64,000 nucleotides of DNA from Rhodospirillales bacterium 70-18 (GTDB lineage Bacteria; Pseudomonadota; Alphaproteobacteria; Acetobacterales; Acetobacteraceae), in contig MKWE01000017.1 of the NCBI GenBank assembly GCA_001899585.1, positions 23,141-87,140 on the forward strand, in the 5' to 3' direction. The notes beneath the pieces are model-generated. The model was not told where the DNA came from. It saw only the letters and a program-made list of their open reading frames with translations, and made no database searches. Numbering within the stretch: position 1 is the stretch's first letter; each line of letters begins with the position of its first letter. Both the position numbers and the translations under genes were made by a program. Positions 36,273-45,293 of this stretch are shown piece after piece.

Positions 36273-37529
36273 ATGCATGTGGTGGTGATCGGGGCCGGAA
36301 TCGTGGGGGCGGCGAGCGCGGTGGAACTGCTGCGCGACGGCCACCAGGTGAGCATCGTGGAGCCGGGCGAGCCGGGCGGCGAGCAGGCGGCCAGCTACGG
36401 CAATGGCTGCTGGCTCAGCCCCAGCTCGGTGCTGCCGGTGTCGTCGCCGGGGCTGTGGAAGAAGGTGCCGGGCTATCTGTCCGATCCGCTGGGGCCGCTG
36501 GCGATCCGCTGGGGCTACCTGCCGCGCGCGCTGCCCTGGCTGCGGCGGTTCCTGGCGGCCGGATCGACGCCGGCCAAGGTGCGCCGGCTGGCCGCGGCGA
36601 TGCGCCCGCTGGTGGAGAACTGCCCGGCCCTGCACCGCAGGCTGGCCGAGGAGGCGGGGGTGGGCCACCTGATCCACCGCGCCGGGCTGCTCTACATCTT
36701 CCCCAGCCGCGCCGATTACGAGGCCGAGAAATCCGGCTGGGATGTTCGCGCCGCGCATGGGGTGCGCTGGATCGAGCTGGACGAGAACGAGTTGCGCCAG
36801 CGCGAGCCGGCGCTGGACCGGCGCTACACCTTCGGCTTGTTCGTGCAGGAGGGCGGGCATTGCACCGACCCCGGCGCTTATGTGGCCGCCCTGGTCCGCC
36901 ATGCGCAGGCCCAGGGGGCGGCGCTGGTGCGCGGGCGGGCGCTGGGCTTCGACATCCAGGGCGGGCGGCTGCGCGCGGTGCGCACCGATGCCGGCGACAT
37001 CGCCTGCGACCGCGCGGTGATCGCCGCCGGCGCCTGGTCGCGCGAGCTGGCGCGCATGGTGGGCGACCGCGTGCAACTGGAGACCGAGCGCGGCTACCAC
37101 GCCATGATCGAGAACCCCGAGGCGGCGCCGCGCATCCCGATCATGCCGAGCGACGGCAAGATGGCCAATACGCTGACCGCGCACGGGCTGCGCATCGCCG
37201 GCCAGGTGGAGATCGCCGGGCTGGATGCCGCGCCGAACTGGAAGCGCGCCGAAATCCTTCGCGACTACGCGCTGCGTACCTATCCGGCGCTGCCGCGCGA
37301 CCTGCCCGCGAGCCGGGTGAAGGTGTGGATGGGCCACCGGCCCTCCACCCCGGACAGCCTGCCCTGCATGGGGCCGGCGAGCGGCTGCGCGGACGTGGTG
37401 CACGCCTTCGGGCACGGCCATATCGGGCTGGCGGCGGGCGCCGTGTCGGGCCGGCTGACGGCGGACCTGGTGGGCGGCAAGCCGCCGGTGATCGACCCGG
37501 CGCCGTACAATCCGGCGCGGTTCAACTGA
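36273..37529 (+). CDS. FAD-dependent D-amino-acid dehydrogenase-like oxidoreductase
   Basis: A 418-residue DAO/DadA-type flavoenzyme. The dinucleotide motif MHVVVIGAGIVGAASAVELLRDGHQVSIVE starts the protein. The late FAD motif is GHGHIGLAAGAVSGRLTADLV. YGNGCWLSP and MGHRPSTPDSLPCMGP are typical of DadA, which deaminates D-amino acids and passes electrons to the respiratory chain. The ATG at 36273 is 6 bases from GGAGG; the ATG at 36267 overlaps that site. Convergent with the dehydrogenase gene at 37568. Confidence 0.88.
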   Translation: MHVVVIGAGIVGAASAVELLRDGHQVSIVEPGEPGGEQAASYGNGCWLSPSSVLPVSSPGLWKKVPGYLSDPLGPLAIRWGYLPRALPWLRRFLAAGSTPAKVRRLAAAMRPLVENCPALHRRLAEEAGVGHLIHRAGLLYIFPSRADYEAEKSGWDVRAAHGVRWIELDENELRQREPALDRRYTFGLFVQEGGHCTDPGAYVAALVRHAQAQGAALVRGRALGFDIQGGRLRAVRTDAGDIACDRAVIAAGAWSRELARMVGDRVQLETERGYHAMIENPEAAPRIPIMPSDGKMANTLTAHGLRIAGQVEIAGLDAAPNWKRAEILRDYALRTYPALPRDLPASRVKVWMGHRPSTPDSLPCMGPASGCADVVHAFGHGHIGLAAGAVSGRLTADLVGGKPPVIDPAPYNPARFN

Positions 37530-37533
37530 GGCA

Positions 37534-37557
37534 AGGCGGCGCGGCGCCCAGCCGCCT
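37534..37557. terminator. Short hairpin between convergent genes
   Basis: AGGCGGC (37534-37540) pairs with GCCGCCT (37551-37557). It lies in the 38-base gap between two converging genes and has no T-tract. Confidence 0.3.
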
Positions 37558-37567
37558 GCCTGTTGGG

Positions 37568-38650
37568 TCAGTCAGTCGGCAGGTTGGCGCCCCGCAGGAC
37601 CTCGCACACCGCGCGGGTCACGTCCTTGGTGGTGGCCGTGCCGCCGATATCCGGGGTGAGGATGCCGGCGGCGCAGACCTGCTCCACGGCGGCCATCAAC
37701 GCGGCGGCGGCGGGGCGTTCGTCCAGGTGCTCCAGCATCAGGGCGGCGGTCCAGAAGCTCGCCACCGGGTTGGCGACGCCCTTGCCGGTGATGTCGAAGG
37801 CGCTGCCGTGGATCGGCTCGAACATCGAGGGGTAGCGGCGCTGCGGGTCCACGTTGCCGGTGGGCGCCACGCCCAGGCTGCCGGCCAGTGCGGCGGCGAG
37901 GTCCGACAGGATGTCGGCGTGCAGGTTGGTCGCCACCACGGTGTCGATCGAGCGCGGCTTGCGGACCATGCGCATGGTCATCGCGTCCACCAGTTCCTTG
38001 TCCCAGGTCACGTCGGGGAAGTCGGCGGCGACCTCGGCGGCGATCTCGTCCCACATCACCATGCCGAATCGCTGGGCGTTCGACTTGGTGACCACGGTGA
38101 GCAGCTTGCGCGGACGGGCGCGGGCGGCCTGGAAGGCGAAGCGCATGATCCGCTCCACGCCGACGCGGGTGAAGATGGCGACCTCGGTGGCCACCTCCTC
38201 GGGCAGGCCGCGATGGGTGCGCCCGCCATTGCCGGCATATTCGCCCTCGCTGTTCTCGCGCACGATCAGCCAGTCCAGGTCGCCCGGCCCGGCATCGCGC
38301 AGCGGCGAGGTGATGCCGGGCAGGATGCGGGTGGGGCGGACATTGGCGTACTGGTCGAAACCCTGGGCGATCGGCAGGCGCAGGCCCCAGAGCGAGATAT
38401 GATCGGGCACGTCGGGCGCGCCAACCGCGCCGAAATAGATCGCGTCCATGCCGCGAAGCAGGTCCAGCCCGCCTTCGGGGATGTAGGCGCCGGTTTGCTT
38501 GTAGCGCGCCGAGCCCCAGTCCAGATGCGTCACCTCCAGCCGGAAGCCGCCGTCGCGCGCGGCCAGGGCGTCCAGCGCCTCCAGCCCGGCCGCGATGACC
38601 TCGGGACCGATGCCGTCGGCGGGAATGGAGGCGATACGGTGGACGCGCAT
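37568..38650 (-). CDS. Tartrate/D-malate dehydrogenase-type beta-decarboxylating dehydrogenase
   Basis: A 360-residue member of the isocitrate/isopropylmalate dehydrogenase superfamily. IPADGIGPEVIAAGLEAL opens the protein. TKSNAQRFGMVMWDEI gives the catalytic Lys region, LVDAMTMRMVRKPRSIDTVVATNLHADILSD the metal-binding aspartates, and FEPIHGSAFDITGKGVANP the NAD site. These match tartrate dehydrogenase/decarboxylase and D-malate dehydrogenase rather than LeuB, which has different substrate-loop residues. It oxidises and decarboxylates a 2-hydroxydiacid. No regulator or transporter for it is adjacent. Confidence 0.87.
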   Translation of the reverse strand: MRVHRIASIPADGIGPEVIAAGLEALDALAARDGGFRLEVTHLDWGSARYKQTGAYIPEGGLDLLRGMDAIYFGAVGAPDVPDHISLWGLRLPIAQGFDQYANVRPTRILPGITSPLRDAGPGDLDWLIVRENSEGEYAGNGGRTHRGLPEEVATEVAIFTRVGVERIMRFAFQAARARPRKLLTVVTKSNAQRFGMVMWDEIAAEVAADFPDVTWDKELVDAMTMRMVRKPRSIDTVVATNLHADILSDLAAALAGSLGVAPTGNVDPQRRYPSMFEPIHGSAFDITGKGVANPVASFWTAALMLEHLDERPAAAALMAAVEQVCAAGILTPDIGGTATTKDVTRAVCEVLRGANLPTD

Positions 38651-38741
38651 GGTGGGAATCCTGGCTGGGGTGGCGGCTCGTTCGGGCGCGGCACACTGCC
38701 GCGCCCGCCGCGCCGGATCAATCCACCCTGCCCGGCGGCGC

Positions 38742-38930
38742 TTACGGCTTGGCGCAGGTATTCATGCCAAGCAGCGAGTAGAGCGGGCAGAAGCGGAACG
38801 CCGCGGTGGCCAGCGGGATAAGGCCCAGCCAGCCCCAGGGCGTCTGCGGCCCCACGAAGACGAGGGCGATCAGCACCACGCCGATCACCAGGCGCAATAC
38901 TCGGTCGATGGTTCCGATATTCACGGTCAT
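38742..38930 (-). CDS. DUF2892 (YgaP transmembrane-type) small membrane protein
   Basis: A 62-residue protein with two transmembrane helices (RLVIGVVLIALVFVG and LGLIPLATAAFRFCPLYSLLGMNTC). The N-terminal MTVNIGTIDRVLR and FCPLY...G.NTC are diagnostic of DUF2892, the membrane part of YgaP-type rhodaneses. No rhodanese domain is attached. GGAGG lies 8 bases before the chosen ATG; an ATG at 38936 is too close. It is downstream of the Crp/Fnr gene on the same strand and may be its target. Confidence 0.88.
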   Translation of the reverse strand: MTVNIGTIDRVLRLVIGVVLIALVFVGPQTPWGWLGLIPLATAAFRFCPLYSLLGMNTCAKP

Positions 38931-38990
38931 GGCCATTGCCTCCTGTGCAATGGCGGCACGTTACGCCATCGCGCGGCCGAACTGGGTGAC

Positions 38991-39656
38991 TTACTCACGT
39001 CCGCCGGCGAGATTCAGCAGCGCCTCGCCGCGCAGCACGACGACATCGCCCCGACCGACGCGCACCCAGCCGCGCGCCGCGAAATCCCGCAGCGCGCGCG
39101 TCACCACCTCGCGCGCCGTGCCGATATCGCTCGCCAGCGCCTGGTGGGTCGCCGCCACGTGGCCGGCGGGGGATTGCAGCGCCAGCAGCCGCTCGGCCAG
39201 GCGGCGGCCCACCGCGATGTCGGCCAGTTCCTCGATGCGCTGCATCAGGTCGCCGATGCGCGCCGCGCAACTGCCGAACGCGAACTGGCGGAACGCCTCG
39301 GACTCCGCCAGCAGGTGGGCGAAATCGGCCGGCGCCAGGCACAGCGCCTCCACCGGGGCCTCCGTCACCCCCTCGGCGGCGTAGCGGTCGGGGTTGATCA
39401 GACAGGCGGTGCTCATCACGCAGGTCTGGCCGGGGGCGACGCGGTACAGCAGCAATTCCTTGCCAGAGCGGGTGATCCGCCGCACCGCGACGCTGCCGGA
39501 CAGCACGAAGGTGAAGCTGGGGCACAGTTCGCCGGGGCGGAACAGCACGTGCCCGACCGGCAGGCGGACCGGCTGCAGGTGGGCGCGCAGGAAGCCGCGC
39601 GCGGCGTCGTCCAGCGCGGCGAGGGCGGGGAAGCGGTCGAGCAGGGCAGGGGTCAC
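38991..39656 (-). CDS. Crp/Fnr-family transcriptional regulator
   Basis: A 221-residue regulator with an N-terminal cyclic-nucleotide-binding fold (FRPGELCPSFTFVLSGSVAVRRITRSGKELLLYRVAPG) and a C-terminal winged helix-turn-helix (ATHQALASDIGTAREVVTRALRDF). The N-terminal cysteine cluster that holds the Fe-S cluster in FNR is missing. Cys residues near CVMSTACL are scattered, so redox or sulfur-compound sensing is possible but unproven. It starts with GTG. DUF2892 follows 60 bases downstream. Confidence 0.87.
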   Translation of the reverse strand: MTPALLDRFPALAALDDAARGFLRAHLQPVRLPVGHVLFRPGELCPSFTFVLSGSVAVRRITRSGKELLLYRVAPGQTCVMSTACLINPDRYAAEGVTEAPVEALCLAPADFAHLLAESEAFRQFAFGSCAARIGDLMQRIEELADIAVGRRLAERLLALQSPAGHVAATHQALASDIGTAREVVTRALRDFAARGWVRVGRGDVVVLRGEALLNLAGGRE

Positions 39657-39839
39657 GAGGGGACTTGCCGAGCATGGGGGGGAGCGGTCATGCTTCCCAC
39701 CATGACATGACCACCACCGTCACGCGACCCGGCGCGCGCGTCTTGCGCCTGCGTCCAGCCGCCCGGCCTGCGCGTGCGGTGGTTCCATCCGGCCCACAAC
39801 AACATCGCTCCGAAGAGCGTCACCCTGGGGACTGCATCG

Positions 39840-41372
39840 ATGCGCGTTTTCCTGCTGGCCGCCCTGGCCGCCGTGCCGCTGACTACCTTGCCGCCGGCGG
39901 TGCCGGCCTTCGCGGCGGACGCACCCACCCAGACCTTGCGGATCGCGCTGCGCGAGGATGCCGACATGCTCGACCCGACGCTGGCGCGCACCTATGTCGG
40001 GCGGATCGTCTTCGCCGGGTTGTGCGACAAGCTGTTCGACATCGACGCCAAGCTGAACATCGTCCCGCAACTGGCCACCGGCTACCAGTGGACCGACAGC
40101 AAGACGCTGGTGATCAAGCTGCGCGACGGCGTGACCTTCCAGGACGGCGAGAAAATGGACGCCGAGGCGGTGAAATACAGCCTGCTGCGCCACCTCAACA
40201 TGCCGGGCAGCTCGCGCCGCGCCGAGATCGCCGGGATGGAAAGCATCGACGTGATCGACCCGCTGACCGTGCGGATCACCCTCAAGGCCCCCAACGCGCC
40301 GTTCCTGGCGGCACTGACCGACCGGGCGGGCATGATCGTCTCGCCCAAAGCGGCCGAGGCGGAGGGCAAGGATTTCGCGCTGCATCCGGTCTGCGCCGGA
40401 CCGTATAAATTCACCGAGCGGGTCAGCCAGGACCGCATCGTGCTGGATCGCTTCCCGGGCTACTGGGACGCCGCCCACCAGCATTTCGCGCGGGTGATCT
40501 ACCAGCCGATCGTCGACAGCTCGGTGCGGCTGGCCAATCTGCGCGCCGGCGCCATCGACCTGTCCGAGCAGATCGTGCCGAGCGACGTGGACGCGGTGAA
40601 GCAGGACCCGAAGCTGCAACTCGTGATGAGCCCCGGGCTGGGCTACAATAGCATCAACTTCAACCTCGCCAACGGCACGCGCGCCGACACCCCGCTGGGC
40701 CGCGATCCGCGGGTACGCAAGGCGTTCGAGCTGTCGGTCGACCGGCAGGCGCTGGTGCAGGTGGTCTATAACGGCATGTACGACCCGACCGCCCAGGCGG
40801 TGCCGCCGGCGAGCCCGTTCTACGCCCCGGGCGTGCTGCCGCCGCAGCGCGACGTGGCGCAGGCCAAGAAGCTGCTGGCCGAGGCGGGCGTGAAGACGCC
40901 GGTGGTGGTGCACCTGATGCTGTCCAACCAGCCGGATATCCAGCAGCTTGGCGTGGTGATCCAGTCGATGGCCGCCGAGGCCGGGTTCGACGTGAAGCTG
41001 GACACGATGGAGTTCGCCACCTCGCTGTCGGCCGCCGACCGCGGCGACTTCCAGGCCTATGTGATTGGCTGGTCCGGCCGCTCCGACCCCGACGGCAACC
41101 TGTACAGCTTCCTGCATTCCGGCGGGCCGCTGAATTACGCCCATTACGCCAGCAAGGAGGTGGATAACTGGCTGGAGCAGGCCCGCGCGGCCACCGACGT
41201 GGCGGCGCGGCAGGCGCTGTATGCCAAGGTGTCGGCCCAGGTCGAGACGGACCTGCCGATCATGTATCTGTATCTCCCCAAGAATATCGTCGGCATGAGC
41301 GCGAAGCTCTCGGGCTTCCAGCCGGTGCCCGACGGGATGATCCGGCTGACCGGCCTGAAGATGGCGCCGTGA
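39840..41372 (+). CDS. ABC transporter substrate-binding protein, family 5 (dipeptide/glutathione type)
   Basis: A 510-residue periplasmic binding protein with a cleavable leader (RVFLLAALAAVPLTTLPPAVPAFA). Family motifs are LRIALREDADMLDPTLARTYVGRIV, LVIKLRDGVTFQDGEKMDAEAV and PVCAGPYKF. It captures peptides or similar solutes for the two permeases that follow. The ATG at 39840 starts directly at the signal peptide. First gene of a binding protein-DppB-DppC unit. No ATPase genes (DppD/F) follow. Confidence 0.9.
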   Translation: MRVFLLAALAAVPLTTLPPAVPAFAADAPTQTLRIALREDADMLDPTLARTYVGRIVFAGLCDKLFDIDAKLNIVPQLATGYQWTDSKTLVIKLRDGVTFQDGEKMDAEAVKYSLLRHLNMPGSSRRAEIAGMESIDVIDPLTVRITLKAPNAPFLAALTDRAGMIVSPKAAEAEGKDFALHPVCAGPYKFTERVSQDRIVLDRFPGYWDAAHQHFARVIYQPIVDSSVRLANLRAGAIDLSEQIVPSDVDAVKQDPKLQLVMSPGLGYNSINFNLANGTRADTPLGRDPRVRKAFELSVDRQALVQVVYNGMYDPTAQAVPPASPFYAPGVLPPQRDVAQAKKLLAEAGVKTPVVVHLMLSNQPDIQQLGVVIQSMAAEAGFDVKLDTMEFATSLSAADRGDFQAYVIGWSGRSDPDGNLYSFLHSGGPLNYAHYASKEVDNWLEQARAATDVAARQALYAKVSAQVETDLPIMYLYLPKNIVGMSAKLSGFQPVPDGMIRLTGLKMAP

Positions 41373-41400
41373 CCGGGGCGGCGGCGGTGGCGGTGCCGCG

Positions 41401-42345
41401 ATGAGGGGGCACCTGGGCAAGCGCTTCGCGCAGGTGATCCCTACGCTGCTGCTGGTCAGCATCCTGGTGTTCTGCCTGCAGCAGCTGATGCCGGGCGACC
41501 CGGCGCTGGTGCTGGCCGGCGAGGAGCGGGACCCGCAGGTGGTGGCGCAGATCCGCGCCGAGCTGTGGCTGGACCGGCCGCTGGTGGTGCAGTACGCGCA
41601 CTGGATCGGCAATGTGGTGCGCGGCGACCTCGGCTTCTCATGGCGGATCCGCGAGCCGGTGGCCGAGCTGGTGCTGACCAAGCTGCCGGTGACCTTGCAG
41701 CTTGGCGCCATGGCGTTCCTGATCGCGGTCTGCATCGGGGTGCCGATGGGGGTGCTGTCGGCGGTGAAGAAGAACACCGTCTGGGACTACCTGGCCAACG
41801 GCATCGGGCTGGCGGGGCTGTCGACGCCGAATTTCTGGCTGGGGATCATGCTGATCCTGCTGGTCTCGGTGAAACTCGGCTGGCTGCCGCCCTCGGGCTA
41901 TGTGCCGCTCACCGAGGATTGGCGGCAGTCGCTGGCGACCACGATCATGCCGGCCTTCGTGCTGGGCAACGCGATCGCGGCGGTGCTGATGCGCCACACC
42001 CGCAGCGCCATGCTGACGGCGCTGGAGCAGGATTATGTGCGCACCGCCCGCGCCAAGGGGCTGAAGGAGTTCGTGGTGGTGGTGCGCCACGCGCTGCGCA
42101 ACGCGCTGGTGCCGGTGGTGACGCTGGGGGCGCTGGAACTCGGCACCTTGCTCTCGGGCGCGGTGCTCACCGAGCAGGTGTTCAGCATTCCGGGCTTCGG
42201 CAAGCTGATCGTCGATGCGGTGTTCAACCGCGACTATCCGGTGGTGCAGGGCGTGGTGCTGGTGACGGCCACCGTCTACGTGCTGCTGAACCTGCTGGCC
42301 GATGTGCTGTACGTGCTGATCAACCCGAGGCTGAGGGGCGCATGA
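41401..42345 (+). CDS. Peptide-type ABC transporter permease, DppB family
   Basis: A 314-residue inner-membrane permease with about six transmembrane segments. The N-terminal GKRFAQVIPTLLLVSILVFCLQQLMPGDPA and the coupling region VRTARAKGLKEFVVVVRHALRNALVPVVT (EAA motif) are typical DppB. It starts 28 bases after the binding protein and overlaps the next permease by ATGA. Confidence 0.93.
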   Translation: MRGHLGKRFAQVIPTLLLVSILVFCLQQLMPGDPALVLAGEERDPQVVAQIRAELWLDRPLVVQYAHWIGNVVRGDLGFSWRIREPVAELVLTKLPVTLQLGAMAFLIAVCIGVPMGVLSAVKKNTVWDYLANGIGLAGLSTPNFWLGIMLILLVSVKLGWLPPSGYVPLTEDWRQSLATTIMPAFVLGNAIAAVLMRHTRSAMLTALEQDYVRTARAKGLKEFVVVVRHALRNALVPVVTLGALELGTLLSGAVLTEQVFSIPGFGKLIVDAVFNRDYPVVQGVVLVTATVYVLLNLLADVLYVLINPRLRGA

Positions 42346-43235
42346 GCGGGATCACGGCAACCACCAACGACGCCGGCGCCGTGATGGCGGCGGCCTCCCA
42401 AAGCCCGCTGCGGCTGGCGGTGCGGCGCTTCACCCGGCGGCCGGCGGCGGTTGGCGGCCTGGTGGTGGTCGGCCTGTTCGTGCTGGCCGCCGCCCTGGCG
42501 CCGTGGGTGGCGCCGTACGACCCGATCCAGACCAGTTGGACCCTGATCCGCAAGGCGCCCTCGTGGCTGCACTGGATGGGCACGGATGAGAACGGCCGCG
42601 ACGTGTTCAGCCGGGTCATCTGGGGCGCCCGGGCGAGCCTGCTGGCCGGGGTGATCTCGGTGACCATCGCGACCTCGGTGGGGGTGCCGCTGGGGCTGCT
42701 GGCGGGCTTCGCAGGCGGCAAGACGGACATGGTGATCGGCCGGCTGGTGGACGCCATGCTGGCCTCGCCGTTCCTGATCCTGGCGATCGCGCTGGCCGCC
42801 TTCCTGGGGCCGAGCCTGCAGAACGCGATGATCGCCATCGGCATCACCGCCACGCCGGTGTTCGTGCGGGTGGCGCGCGGCGCCACGCTGGATGCGATGA
42901 CCAACGACTATGTGGAGGCGGCGCGCGCGCTGGGCAGCCGGCCAAGCCGGGTGGCGCTGCGCCACGTGCTGCCGAACATCCTGCCGCCGGTCATGGTGCA
43001 GGCCACGCTGGCGATCGCCGGCGCGATCATCGCCGAGGCCAGCCTGTCCTTCCTCGGCCTGGGCCAACAGCCGCCCGACCCTTCCTGGGGCAGCATGCTG
43101 AACGCCGCCCAACGCTTCCTGACCCAGGCGCCTTGGCTGGCGATTTTCCCGGGGGCGGCGATCTTCCTGGTGGTGCTGAGCTTCAACCTGGTCGGCGACG
43201 GGCTGCGTGACGCCTTGGACCCAAGGGCAAAATAG
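42342..43235 (+). CDS. Peptide-type ABC transporter permease, DppC family
   Basis: A 297-residue partner permease with about six transmembrane segments. DppC signatures are APYDPIQTSW, HWMGTDENGRDVFSRVIWGARASL and the EAA loop YVEAARALGSRPSRVALRHVLPNILPP, ending with SLSFLGLGQQPPDPSWGSML. Its start overlaps the preceding stop. The ATP-binding subunits must be encoded elsewhere. Confidence 0.93.
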   Translation: MSGITATTNDAGAVMAAASQSPLRLAVRRFTRRPAAVGGLVVVGLFVLAAALAPWVAPYDPIQTSWTLIRKAPSWLHWMGTDENGRDVFSRVIWGARASLLAGVISVTIATSVGVPLGLLAGFAGGKTDMVIGRLVDAMLASPFLILAIALAAFLGPSLQNAMIAIGITATPVFVRVARGATLDAMTNDYVEAARALGSRPSRVALRHVLPNILPPVMVQATLAIAGAIIAEASLSFLGLGQQPPDPSWGSMLNAAQRFLTQAPWLAIFPGAAIFLVVLSFNLVGDGLRDALDPRAK

Positions 43236-43239
43236 CTGC

Positions 43240-43283
43240 GAGCGGAGGCGATCGGCTGCTCCCACGCTGATTGACCTCCGCTC
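43240..43283 (+). terminator. Possible terminator hairpin after the dipeptide transporter
   Basis: GAGCGGAGG (43240-43248) is complementary to CCTCCGCTC (43275-43283) around a 26-nt loop, followed by a pyrimidine-rich stretch. The long loop makes it a weak candidate. Confidence 0.35.
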
Positions 43284-43334
43284 CATTCTCCCCTACGAGA
43301 ACCCCTGCAAACGTCGTGTTACGAACGACCCTGC

Positions 43335-43427
43335 GGAGGGGTGGCCGAGCGGCTGAAGGCGACGGTTTGCTAAACCGTTTAGGGGTGTAAAGCCCCTACG
43401 TGGGTTCGAATCCCATCCCCTCCGCCA
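43335..43427 (+). tRNA. tRNA-Ser (anticodon GCT)
   Basis: A 93-nt class II tRNA: acceptor GGAGGGG/CCCCTCC, discriminator G, anticodon GCT at 43369-43371, the long variable arm expected for serine (AGGGGTGTAAAGCCCCT) and encoded CCA. Confidence 0.97.
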
Positions 43428-44241
43428 CCTTCCCTTGCTCTGAAATACATATGTAGATCAAGGTGTTATGGCGTTATGCCATCGGATCGCCCCACAGGGG
43501 CCCCCATAAGTTCGAAATGTCCTCTGCTGGGGATCGCCCCTCTGGAGTCCCTGGATCGCTACCGAGCAAGGAGCGGTGCCGCCTCGTTTCTGTGAGGCGC
43601 CTCAGGAGGGGCTTTTCAGGTGGGAGGCCGTGGCAGCTAGTAGCCCATGGGCGAACAGTGAGGTTGCCCCGTTTCGGTAGACGGTTTGTTGGCTTGCGGG
43701 CTACGCGTCGGTCACGTCGGTTTGCATCTCGGCTTCGTAGGTCATGGGCGAGCGATATCCCGGGCCCACCGAGGCGCGCAGCCCCCGCCGCACGACCTGA
43801 TCGCGGACGGCGTGCCGCTGCGCGGTCCGGTGGGGGAGGCGCGATTTGCCGCCGAGACCGTGCCGTTATGGGTATTCCAGGGCCAGATGCACCCGAATCT
43901 GCGGCGGAAAGGCCGGATTTTGCCGGCAAACAGCGCGGATTTGCGGCGCCTGACGGCCGGTAACGAAACCTCGACCGGCGGTTCCTTCGACCCTGCGGCG
44001 GCTCCCGCCGCCGCTTCTCACCGCCTGCCGACAGCCATTGTCATGTGCCGGCGTCTGGCTGCTGATCGGCAGCGCGGGCGATGGCGGCGCGAAACGGCAG
44101 CAGATCCGTCACGGCGCCGCAATATTACCGCTCGCACCGGGTTATACTTGATCGAACGGGAATGAAAGATCATCGATCTGTAACTTTACGCTGCATTGCT
44201 GGCGGGAGATGACCCTCTCGGTGATCCAGGGAGGGCCCGAT
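43428..44241. other. Gene-poor stretch between tRNA-Ser and the phosphonate transporter
   Basis: About 0.8 kb without a gene I can support. Open frames on both strands lack ribosome sites, recognisable domains and third-position bias. I looked for tmRNA, RNase P, 6S and signal-recognition-particle-like cores and saw none. The left 300 bases after tRNA-Ser are lower in GC, which fits decayed inserted DNA. The last 100 bases presumably hold the promoter of the transporter unit. Confidence 0.5.
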
Positions 44242-45267
44242 ATGCGTCTCAAGAGTATTCTTACCGCCGCGGTGGCGGTTTTGTTGACCGCCGGCGGCGC
44301 GCACGCCGCCGAGGTGGTGACGATCTATAGCGCCGACGGGCTGAAGGACGGCGCCACGAGCTGGTATGGCACGCAATTCGCCGCCTTCACCAAGGCCACC
44401 GGTATCCAGGTGCAGTATGTCGAGGGCGGTTCGGGCGTGGTCGTCGCCCGCGTCGAGAAGGAGCAGTCCAACCCGCAGGCCGACGTGCTGGTGACGCTGC
44501 CGCCCTTTATCATGAAGGCCGCCGAGGACGGCGTGCTGCAGCCCTACGCCTCGCCTGAGGCGGCGCAGGTGCCTGCCGCCAGCAAGGACGCGCAGAACCG
44601 CTATGTCGCCATCGTCAACAACTACATGTGCTTCATCTACGACAGCGCGATGATGCCGCACGCGCCGAAGAGCTTCGCTGACCTGCTCGGGCCGGAGTTC
44701 AAGAACAAGCTGCAATATTCCACCCCGGGCCAGGCTGGCGACGGCACTGCGGTGATGCTGCAGGTCAACCATGCCTTCGGCGGCAAGGATGCCGGATTCG
44801 ACTACCTCAAGAAGCTGCAGGCCAACAACCGCGGCCCTTCCTCCTCCACCGGCCGGCTCACCGCGCTGGTCAACAAGGGCGAACTGTGGGTTTCCAATGG
44901 CGACGTGCAGATGAATGCTGCCCAGATGGCCGACAACCCGAATATCCGCATCTTCTTCCCGGCCGGGCCGGACGGCGTGCGCTCCACCTTCGCGCTGCCG
45001 TACTATGCCGGACTGGTGAAGGGCGCGCCTCATGCCGATAACGGCCGCAAGCTGATCGACTTCCTGCTCTCCAAGGCGGCGCAGGAGAGCGTGACCGCCG
45101 TGGCCAAGGGCCTGCCGGTGCGCACCGACGTCACCCCGGGCGACGCCTCCTACAAGATGCTGAGCGACACCATGAAGGGTGTCACGATCTGGTCACCCGA
45201 CTGGGCGGCGGTGGCGCGCGACCTGCAGGCCGACGTGGCAAGCTGGCACGCGGCGACCGGCAGCTGA
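44242..45267 (+). CDS. phnS: 2-aminoethylphosphonate-type ABC transporter substrate-binding protein
   Basis: A 341-residue periplasmic binding protein with a leader ending GGAHA. AEVVTIYSADGLKDGATSWYGTQFAAFTKATGIQVQYVEGGSGVVVARVEKEQSNPQADVLVTLPPF resembles the PhnS/iron(III)-type family 1 binding proteins, and PSSSTGRLTALVNKGELWVSNGDVQMN is characteristic of the 2-aminoethylphosphonate branch. GGGAGGG sits 6 bases before the ATG. First of four genes with an ATPase and two permeases, matching phnSTUV. Substrate is inferred from family and gene order, since no phosphonate-degrading gene is in view. Confidence 0.82.
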   Translation: MRLKSILTAAVAVLLTAGGAHAAEVVTIYSADGLKDGATSWYGTQFAAFTKATGIQVQYVEGGSGVVVARVEKEQSNPQADVLVTLPPFIMKAAEDGVLQPYASPEAAQVPAASKDAQNRYVAIVNNYMCFIYDSAMMPHAPKSFADLLGPEFKNKLQYSTPGQAGDGTAVMLQVNHAFGGKDAGFDYLKKLQANNRGPSSSTGRLTALVNKGELWVSNGDVQMNAAQMADNPNIRIFFPAGPDGVRSTFALPYYAGLVKGAPHADNGRKLIDFLLSKAAQESVTAVAKGLPVRTDVTPGDASYKMLSDTMKGVTIWSPDWAAVARDLQADVASWHAATGS

Positions 45268-45293
45268 GCGACCGACAACCAGGCGATCGGCAG

